Below, in pieces: positions 4,365 through 8,250 of a stretch of DNA of 8,250 nt. The stretch's first letter is position 1. Each line of letters starts with the position of its first letter. The stretch is from Anaerolineae bacterium (lineage in GTDB: Bacteria; Chloroflexota; Anaerolineae; JAAYZQ01). The notes under the pieces are model-generated. The model did not search any database. It saw nothing but the letters and a program-made list of their open reading frames with translations, and was not told the origin of the DNA. The position numbers were made by a program, and so were the translations under genes. The stretch covers positions 1 through 8,250 of the forward strand of contig JAFGIA010000067.1 of assembly GCA_016929795.1 (NCBI GenBank), given 5' to 3'.

Positions 4365-4823
4365 ATGAAACTGGCCGAGGCCCTGATCCTGCGGGCCGAC
4401 TATCAGGAGCGGATGCGTGAGCTCGGGTACCGGCTCGGGCGCAGCGCCCGAGTGCAGGAGGGTGACAAGCCGCCTGAGGACCCGCAGATGCTGCTGGCCG
4501 AGCTGGAGAAGGTGGCCAGCGAGCTGGAGCGCCTGATCCAGGCGATCAACCGGACGAACAGTGCCAGCGAGCTGGCCGAGGGGGTGACGATCACCGACGC
4601 CCTGGCGACGCGCGACGTGCTGCGCGCCAAGCAGGAGATCTATCGCGACCTGGCGTCGACGGCGAGTGTGACCCAGGGCCGGGTGAGCCGGTCAGAGGTC
4701 AAGTACAGGAGCACGGTGGACGTGGCCGAAATCCAGAAGCGGGCCGACGAGGTCGCGATGGCGCACCGTGAGCTCGACACGCGGATCCAGGAGGCCAACT
4801 GGCGCGTGGAGCTGGTGGAGTAG
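4365..4823 (+). CDS. DIP1984-family (septicolysin-like) coiled-coil protein
   Basis: ATG 4365 has a perfect AGGAGGT (4353-4359). The 152 residues match the DIP1984 family pattern throughout: MKLAEALILRADYQERM at the start, ARVQEGDKPPEDP (28-40), a long helix, LIQAINRTNSASEL (57-70), TITDALATRDVL (75-86) and the closing VDVAEIQKRADEVA / ELDTRIQEANWRVELVE. Most of it should form long antiparallel helices. The family is widespread; the biochemical role is not settled as far as I know, and the septicolysin name comes from annotation rather than proof. Tight spacing behind the Ro60-like gene suggests co-transcription. A GC hairpin follows the stop. One possible role is a scaffold or adaptor for the Ro60 particle, which is inference only. 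Confidence 0.85.
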   Translation: MKLAEALILRADYQERMRELGYRLGRSARVQEGDKPPEDPQMLLAELEKVASELERLIQAINRTNSASELAEGVTITDALATRDVLRAKQEIYRDLASTASVTQGRVSRSEVKYRSTVDVAEIQKRADEVAMAHRELDTRIQEANWRVELVE

Positions 4824-4831
4824 AAGGGAAT

Positions 4832-4859
4832 GGCAGTTGGGGCCTGCGCCCCAACTGCC
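4832..4859 (+). other. 12-bp hairpin after the DIP1984 gene (no T tract)
   Basis: GGCAGTTGGGGC (4832-4843), loop CTGC, GCCCCAACTGCC (4848-4859) is a perfect helix eight bases after the stop codon. The following bases are GACTTGGGG, so it is not a classical intrinsic terminator. It may protect the upstream mRNA 3' end and separate the Ro60/DIP1984 message from the RNA and genes downstream. Confidence 0.6.
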
Positions 4860-4887
4860 GACTTGGGGAAGGACAGATAGTTGGTAG

Positions 4888-5078
4888 CCATGTCGACGGG
4901 GGCGAGCACAAACCGTGCCAACGGGTACGTTGGCGCACTGGCTAAAATAGCCACCATGGGTCCCGCAAAGGGCTGCGGGCGGGTTCAAATCCCGGATCGC
5001 ACAGTGTATGCCCGGCACAGATACAAGAAAACACGTGACCGAGAACCTGTTACTACCACGTGCTGACTCGAGACATGG
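4888..5078 (+). ncRNA. tRNA-like structured RNA in the leader of the RRLRGG-protein gene
   Basis: The core has three arms in normal tRNA order: a D-like hairpin TGGCT-AAAAT-AGCCA (4939-4953), an anticodon-like hairpin CCCGCA-AAGGGC-TGCGGG (4962-4979) and a T-arm CGGG-TTCAAAT-CCCG (4980-4994). An acceptor-like helix is possible between GGCGCAC (4932-4938) and GTGT..GCC (5004-5012) with a bulge, and GTGCC (4915-4919) pairs with GGCAC (5014-5018). Further out, CGAGCAC (4903-4909) can pair with GTG....CTCG (5060-5070), and CCATGTC (4888-4894) pairs perfectly with GACATGG (5072-5078). There is no CCA and no exact acceptor, so it is not a functional tRNA. It may be another Ro60 ligand, or a cis structure controlling translation of the gene at 5106, whose ribosome site starts 13 nt after the last pair. 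Confidence 0.55.
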
Positions 5079-5105
5079 TGAGGGTGGGTAAGGGGAATCG
5101 TGAAC

Positions 5106-5963
5106 ATGAGCATTCATGACCTGCTAGACAGGATGGAATCGGCAGAGGACGACTTCCTGAAGACCGAGTTCCTGGCCCCGGTGCTGCCCGGCGGCCAGGT
5201 GCGGGTGCGGATCGAGGGATTGGTGTGCACGCTGCGCGTGACGGGCCAGGCCGATCCTGGCTGGGCCATCCTGAAGCCGGTGTCGATGGAGCGGGCAAGG
5301 GTGGTCGCTGAGCCGAGCCTGCGGCAGCTCCGAGACTACCTGGCGCTGTTTCCGGCGGTGCGCATGCTGCTGCTGGCCCGTGCCGGGGACTACTGGCTGG
5401 CGGTTCCCGCGCACCGGGGCGACCGCCGCATTCAGATCGAAGGGCAGGCCCGTGTCCACCTGGCGACCGGTGTCGAGCCGTTTCAGCAGGTGGTCACGCG
5501 GTTCGACGGCTCGGTGTTTTTGTTTCAGGAGGTCGACAGGCGGCGCAGTCCGGCGATCGCCGCGTATCTGCGCGACGAGCTGAACGCAGGGACGCAGGTA
5601 GGGGATCTGCACAAGGCGACGCTGACTGCCGAGGAACGAGACGTGTATCAGCTCGCCCGAGAGGCGATTGATGCTGCGCGGCAGGCGGCGGAAGCGGCGC
5701 GACGTGACCGGGCGGAAGTTCGACTGGCCGACGCCCTGGCCCACGCCGGGGCGGAGCTGGCCTCGTACATCGAGCAGGCGGACGCCTACGCGGTGTCGTA
5801 CACCGTGGACGGCAGCACGCACCGCTCTATCGTGCGCAAGGACGACCTGACGGTGCTGACCGCCGGTATCTGCCTGGAAGGGGGCGACCGCGACTTTGAC
5901 CTGCAGAGCCTGGTGGGTGTGCTGCGCGAAGAAACATCGGGGCGGCGGCTAAGGGGTGGGTGA
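5106..5963 (+). CDS. Unknown 285-aa protein of the Ro60-Ubl locus, C-terminus RRLRGG
   Basis: ATG 5106 is preceded by AGGGGA (5091-5096); GTG 5100 is in frame but too close to that site. I do not recognise the family. Residues about 15-155 form a compact mixed domain (DDFLKTEFLAPVLPGG, GWAILKPVS, YLALFPAVRMLLLAR, VTRFDGSVFLFQEVDRRR). Residues about 172-220 are an Ala/Arg/Glu-rich helix, probably a coiled coil. Residues 227-275 form a second small domain, YAVSYTVDGSTHRSIV, LTVLTAGICLEGGDRDFDL, QSLVGVLRE. The last residues are GRRLRGG, identical over LRGG to the conjugated tail of ubiquitin. Only two Cys occur, at 41 and 256; the latter lies in GICLEGG, which recalls the GxICLD active-site stretch of E2 enzymes. 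It could be an E2-like transfer protein, a modification target, or an adaptor. The JAMM and E1 genes follow directly. Confidence 0.7.
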   Translation: MSIHDLLDRMESAEDDFLKTEFLAPVLPGGQVRVRIEGLVCTLRVTGQADPGWAILKPVSMERARVVAEPSLRQLRDYLALFPAVRMLLLARAGDYWLAVPAHRGDRRIQIEGQARVHLATGVEPFQQVVTRFDGSVFLFQEVDRRRSPAIAAYLRDELNAGTQVGDLHKATLTAEERDVYQLAREAIDAARQAAEAARRDRAEVRLADALAHAGAELASYIEQADAYAVSYTVDGSTHRSIVRKDDLTVLTAGICLEGGDRDFDLQSLVGVLREETSGRRLRGG

Positions 5964-6025
5964 CCCGGGGGGAGCGCGTCGCCGGGCAGCCGGCGGCTGT
6001 GTCCAGAGGAGCGAGAGGGACGACC

Positions 6026-6394
6026 GTGAACGAGATTTCTTACACCCTGGTGGGCTACCACCGGCGCGGCATCTGGTATGGGCGGCTGCGGCAGCGACAG
6101 GTGGGCGGTCCTGCGTGTGTCGAGTTTGACTGGGCGTGGGTGATGGCGCGCGAAGAACGGTATGGCGACGTGGCCGGCTTTTTCCACACCCACCCGCGCG
6201 GCCTGGCGACGCCCTCGGATCGCGACCTGCGCGCCATGCGCGGCTGGGTCAGTTGCTTCGGCAAGCCCTTGTTATGCCTGATCGACAGTGGCGACCGGCT
6301 GTCGGCCTATCTCTTCCAGACGGATGAGGACGAGGGGCGGCCGGTGGCGCGGGTGGAACGTTTCCCACGGAACGCGATCGTGGCGGTGGAGTAG
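6026..6394 (+). CDS. JAMM/MPN-family metallopeptidase (JAB deubiquitinase-like)
   Basis: The product has 122 aa from GTG 6026, chosen because GAGAGGGA lies just upstream and the domain starts at once (EISYTLVGYHRRG). An in-frame GTG at 5960 overlaps the previous stop but would add 22 residues of non-domain sequence. The JAMM motif is complete: HTHPRGLATPSDRD, with His54, His56, Ser64 and Asp67 as zinc and catalytic residues. The needed upstream Glu is probably Glu33 (CVEFDW) or one of Glu43/Glu44. The C-terminal part supplies the closing strands (PLLCLIDSGDRLSAYLF). Bacterial members cut isopeptide or precursor bonds of ubiquitin-like proteins, or release cysteine from sulfur carriers. With the Ubl and E1 in the same locus, deconjugation of the Ubl is the likely job. 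No N-terminal signal or membrane segment is seen. Confidence 0.85.
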   Translation: MNEISYTLVGYHRRGIWYGRLRQRQVGGPACVEFDWAWVMAREERYGDVAGFFHTHPRGLATPSDRDLRAMRGWVSCFGKPLLCLIDSGDRLSAYLFQTDEDEGRPVARVERFPRNAIVAVE

Positions 6395-6405
6395 GGGGAA
6401 GGACG

Positions 6406-7068
6406 ATGCACGAAGCCTTTCATCACGAAGCGCTTTACCGGGGCGAGGAGGCCCTGGAGGGGCTGGCCCGGGTGCGGCTCGTCGTGTGCGGGGCCGGGGC
6501 CGTCGGCTCGAACCTGGTGGACAGCCTGGTGCGGCAGGGCTACCGGGAGCTGGCGGTGATCGACTTTGACCGGATCGAGGCGCACAACGTAGGCACTCAG
6601 ACTTACGCCGAGAGCGACGTGGGCGCATTCAAAGTAGATATCCTGCAGGCCGAGGTGTTTCGCGCCGTGGGCGTCGAGATCGGGGCGGTGCGCCAGCGGC
6701 TGACGGCGCGGAACGTGGGCAAGCTGCTGCGGGGAGCGGACCTGGTGATCGATGGCTTTGACAACCACGAGTCGCGGGCGGTGGTGACGGAGCATTGCCG
6801 GGCGGGAGGCATTCCGTGCCTGCACGTGGGCCTGAGCGCGGACTATGCCGAGGTGGTGTGGAACGAATCGTACCGTGTGCCACGCGACGTCGAGCAGCCC
6901 GGGGGAGACGTGTGCGACTATCCCCTGGCGCGCAACTTGATCCAGTTCGCCGTCGCCCTGGCTGCAGAGGCGGTCATCCGCTTCGTGTTGGAGGGCCGGC
7001 AGCAGGGTTATTCGTTCACCTTGCAGGACTTGCAAGTCAACAGGGAAGGGGACGCTGCGCAGGCCTGA
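6406..7068 (+). CDS. E1/ThiF-like Ubl-activating enzyme
   Basis: ATG 6406 with GGGGGAAGG upstream; 220 aa, the length of a minimal ThiF/MoeB adenylation domain. The nucleotide-binding loop is VVCGAGAVGSN (27-37), followed by IDFDRIEAHN (52-61), GAFK (73-76) and LVIDGFDNHESR (113-124, the D..DN..R element). Cys170 in GGDVCDYPLARN is the best candidate for a thioester Cys; Cys131 and Cys138 form a CRAGGIPC pair. The usual N..RQ box is NVGTQ (61-65), so the Arg normally found there is missing. Expected reaction: ATP-dependent adenylation of the Ubl C-terminal Gly, then transfer to a Cys or to a substrate. The JAMM gene ends 11 bp upstream, which implies an operon. The 3' end is 7 bp from the convergent regulator gene. 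Confidence 0.85.
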   Translation: MHEAFHHEALYRGEEALEGLARVRLVVCGAGAVGSNLVDSLVRQGYRELAVIDFDRIEAHNVGTQTYAESDVGAFKVDILQAEVFRAVGVEIGAVRQRLTARNVGKLLRGADLVIDGFDNHESRAVVTEHCRAGGIPCLHVGLSADYAEVVWNESYRVPRDVEQPGGDVCDYPLARNLIQFAVALAAEAVIRFVLEGRQQGYSFTLQDLQVNREGDAAQA

Positions 7069-7075
7069 ACCAGTT

Positions 7076-7759
7076 CTACCCTTTGACCTGGCTCGCGAGC
7101 TCCTCGAGGCGTGCCTGGTCGTGGACGACGAACTCGGTACGGGTGATGTCGATCAGGCCCTCGTCGGCGAAACGGTGGAGGAAGCGGCAGGCGACCTCAC
7201 GCGTCGTCCCGGTGCGTGCCGCGATCTCGTCGAGGGTCATGGCGCGCGGGATGGGCTCGGACTCGCGGCCCGCAGAGAAGGATACGAGCAGGCGCGCCAG
7301 GCGGCCGGCTACAGGCTGAAAGACCATTTCCTCTACGACGGTGCTGGCGCGCTGCATGCGCTCGACCATCAGGCGGCACAGCGCCCACAGGATGCATCCG
7401 TTGGCGAGCAGGAGTGACTCGACGCTGTGGCGGGACCAGAGATGCACGCGCGCGAGGCCGGGCGCTTCGAGCGTTGCCGGCAGCGCCGCACCCTCCTGAA
7501 AAAAGGCCGGACCCCAGAAGAGTTCGCCCTCTCCAAAGGTCGTGACGAGCAGGCTGCGCCCCTCGCTGGACGCCTTGGCTGCATCGATCCGCCCCTTGAC
7601 GACCAGGAACAGGTAAGGCCACACGTCGCCCTGCAGCGCCAGGACCTGGCCCTTGCGCAACTCGCGCGCGTGCGCGTGCTCTACAAGGAATTCTCGTTCC
7701 CGCTCTCCCAGGGAGGCAAAGACGGGATGGACTTGCAACGACTGTTCCAGGGTTCTCAT
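7076..7759 (-). CDS. Crp/Fnr-family transcription regulator
   Basis: The start is the ATG at 7759-7757 (minus strand) with AAAAAGGAT about 8 nt upstream; the frame is open to 7891 but that extension is not protein-like. The product has 227 aa, the normal Crp size. Residues about 10-125 form a cyclic-nucleotide-binding-type beta-roll (LRKGQVLALQGDVWPYLFLVVKGRI, FGEGELFWGPAFF). The phosphate-binding cassette lacks the Arg-Ser of cAMP-binding Crp, and there is no Fnr-type Cys cluster, so the ligand is unknown. Residues about 174-203 form the winged helix-turn-helix (MTLDEIAARTGTTREVACRFLHRF). It is convergent with the E1 gene and divergent from the lipoprotein gene. It may regulate itself and that neighbour; a link to the Ro60 locus is not shown. 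Confidence 0.9.
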   Translation of the reverse strand: MRTLEQSLQVHPVFASLGEREREFLVEHAHARELRKGQVLALQGDVWPYLFLVVKGRIDAAKASSEGRSLLVTTFGEGELFWGPAFFQEGAALPATLEAPGLARVHLWSRHSVESLLLANGCILWALCRLMVERMQRASTVVEEMVFQPVAGRLARLLVSFSAGRESEPIPRAMTLDEIAARTGTTREVACRFLHRFADEGLIDITRTEFVVHDQARLEELASQVKG

Positions 7760-7882
7760 CGATCCGATCCTTTTTGATGTGTGCCGCGTGGGAGAGTGTA
7801 TCATATGTCGATCCGTTGGGCAAGTTGGCAAAGGCGATCCGCGGGCGTGAGGGCCTGGAATGTCCGAGCGTGGCCGCCAGGA

Positions 7883-7925
7883 CTTGACCAAAGTTCAAGA
7901 CTTCTGGCGCCGGTTGTGCTATGCT
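7883..7925 (+). promoter_or_regulatory. Dyad and possible promoter between the regulator and lipoprotein genes
   Basis: A dyad CTTGA-N7-TCAAG (7883-7899) lies in the divergent intergenic region. A TATGCT (7920-7925) preceded by TGC looks like an extended -10 for the rightward gene; TTCAAG (7894-7899) would be a poor -35 with a 20-bp spacer. On the minus strand a TATGAT near 7793-7798 may serve the regulator gene. The dyad could be an operator for the Crp-type protein but matches neither the Crp nor the Fnr consensus spacing. Confidence 0.35.
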
Positions 7926-7967
7926 AGACCATAGTGAGCCAGGTGTTTCCTGTGCGGGAGACGTGCC

Positions 7968-8250
7968 ATGTTTCGAACGAGGTCGACGATGAAAAGATAC
8001 GTGCTCTTCTGGCTGGCGCTGGTGGCTGTGCTGTGCGCTTCGTGCGGCCAGGGCGCGCCTGCCGCCGATTCGCCTGCCTGCCCGCGGCCGAGCGGCACGC
8101 CCCACTACCTGGAGGTGCCGCCGGAGCTACTGCCGGCGCCCGGGCCGACGACGGGGGCCAGGGAGGTGGAGATCGGGGGGAAACGCATCGTCGTGGACAG
8201 GGTGGTGGAGGGGCCGCTGTGCAACGACACCTGGCGCGGCACGGTGTATG
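7968..8250 (+). CDS. 5' part of a lipoprotein gene, function unknown
   Basis: The frame is open from ATG 7968 to the window edge (94 codons). GGGAG (7956-7960) serves ATG 7968; ATG 7989 with CGAGGT is an equal alternative. The N-terminus MKRYVLFWLALVAVLCASCG is a lipoprotein signal: positive start, hydrophobic core, and CASC with Cys as the likely lipidated residue, though the -3 position is Cys rather than Leu. The mature part begins Pro/Ala-rich, then LEVPPELLPAPGP, EVEIGGKRIVVDRVVEGPLC and TWRGTVY. I recognise no enzyme motif. The protein is probably anchored on the outer face of the membrane. It is divergent from the Crp/Fnr gene, so it may be under its control. Confidence 0.75.
   Translation, partial: MFRTRSTMKRYVLFWLALVAVLCASCGQGAPAADSPACPRPSGTPHYLEVPPELLPAPGPTTGAREVEIGGKRIVVDRVVEGPLCNDTWRGTVY

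Noticed and set aside
4932..5012. Reading the 4.9-kb element as a true tRNA
   Set aside because: The acceptor strands do not pair without bulges, the T-stem has only 4 bp, and extra bases lie between T-arm and acceptor.
5960..6025. GTG at 5960 as the start of the JAMM gene (4-bp overlap with the previous stop)
   Set aside because: The extra 22 residues are Arg/Gly-rich without similarity to the domain, and a better ribosome site serves GTG 6026. Overlap starts are common in operons, so this stays possible.
7883..7899. Fnr or Crp box in the divergent region
   Set aside because: The half-sites resemble TTGA/TCAA but the spacing is 7 rather than 6, and TGTGA/TCACA is absent; kept only as a generic dyad.
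1..8250. CRISPR array, complete insertion sequence, replication origin or rRNA
   Set aside because: I found no regularly spaced repeats, no transposase, no DnaA-box cluster and no rRNA sequence in the window.

Overview
The window reads as chromosome from a high-GC bacterium, most likely a member of Chloroflexota (Anaerolineae-like). The reasons are the C-terminal tail NTYLPLVLKATN of the first gene, which resembles the C-terminal tails of secreted proteins in that phylum, a KGG-repeat protein, and the general style of the gene set. The taxon is inferred, not proven.

Left part (1-1437): the end of a secreted-protein gene, an intrinsic terminator, a decayed HicB/HicA-type toxin-antitoxin pair with frame damage in both genes, a KGG-repeat protein whose C-terminal half resembles a tyrosine-recombinase fragment, and a small REP-like palindrome. 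This looks like accessory, turning-over sequence.

Central part (about 1409-7068): the main interest. A good sigma70-type promoter (1409-1437) precedes a roughly 270-nt structured leader that ends in a strong intrinsic terminator. A 77-aa ubiquitin-like protein ending in Gly follows directly. Next is about 800 bp without genes that is packed with structured RNA: three paralogous RNAs (2005-2141, 2308-2485, about 2515-2674), each closed by pairing of its two ends and sharing sequence motifs at both ends. The second has an exact but circularly permuted tRNA-like core (T-arm, acceptor stem capped by a 6-nt loop, TA, D-arm). The third has a degenerate version of it. This matches what is known of bacterial Y RNAs. 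Between the first two lies another, non-permuted T-armed element (2247-2307). A Ro60/TROVE-like protein with a VWA domain follows, then a DIP1984-family coiled-coil protein, another tRNA-like RNA element (about 4888-5078), a 285-aa protein of unknown family ending in RRLRGG, a JAMM peptidase and an E1/ThiF-like adenylating enzyme.

My reading is a Ro60-Y RNA particle genetically joined to a ubiquitin-like conjugation and deconjugation module. Ro60/Rsr binding to Y RNA is established in bacteria, and so are E1-Ubl-JAMM operons. Their combination here, with several Y-like RNAs and a possible LRGG-tailed partner, is the candidate new system. No recognisable E2 gene is present, unless the 285-aa protein fills that role.

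Right part (7076-8250): a convergent Crp/Fnr-type regulator on the minus strand whose 3' end almost touches the E1 gene, a divergent intergenic region with a dyad and a possible promoter, and the start of a lipoprotein gene that runs off the window.
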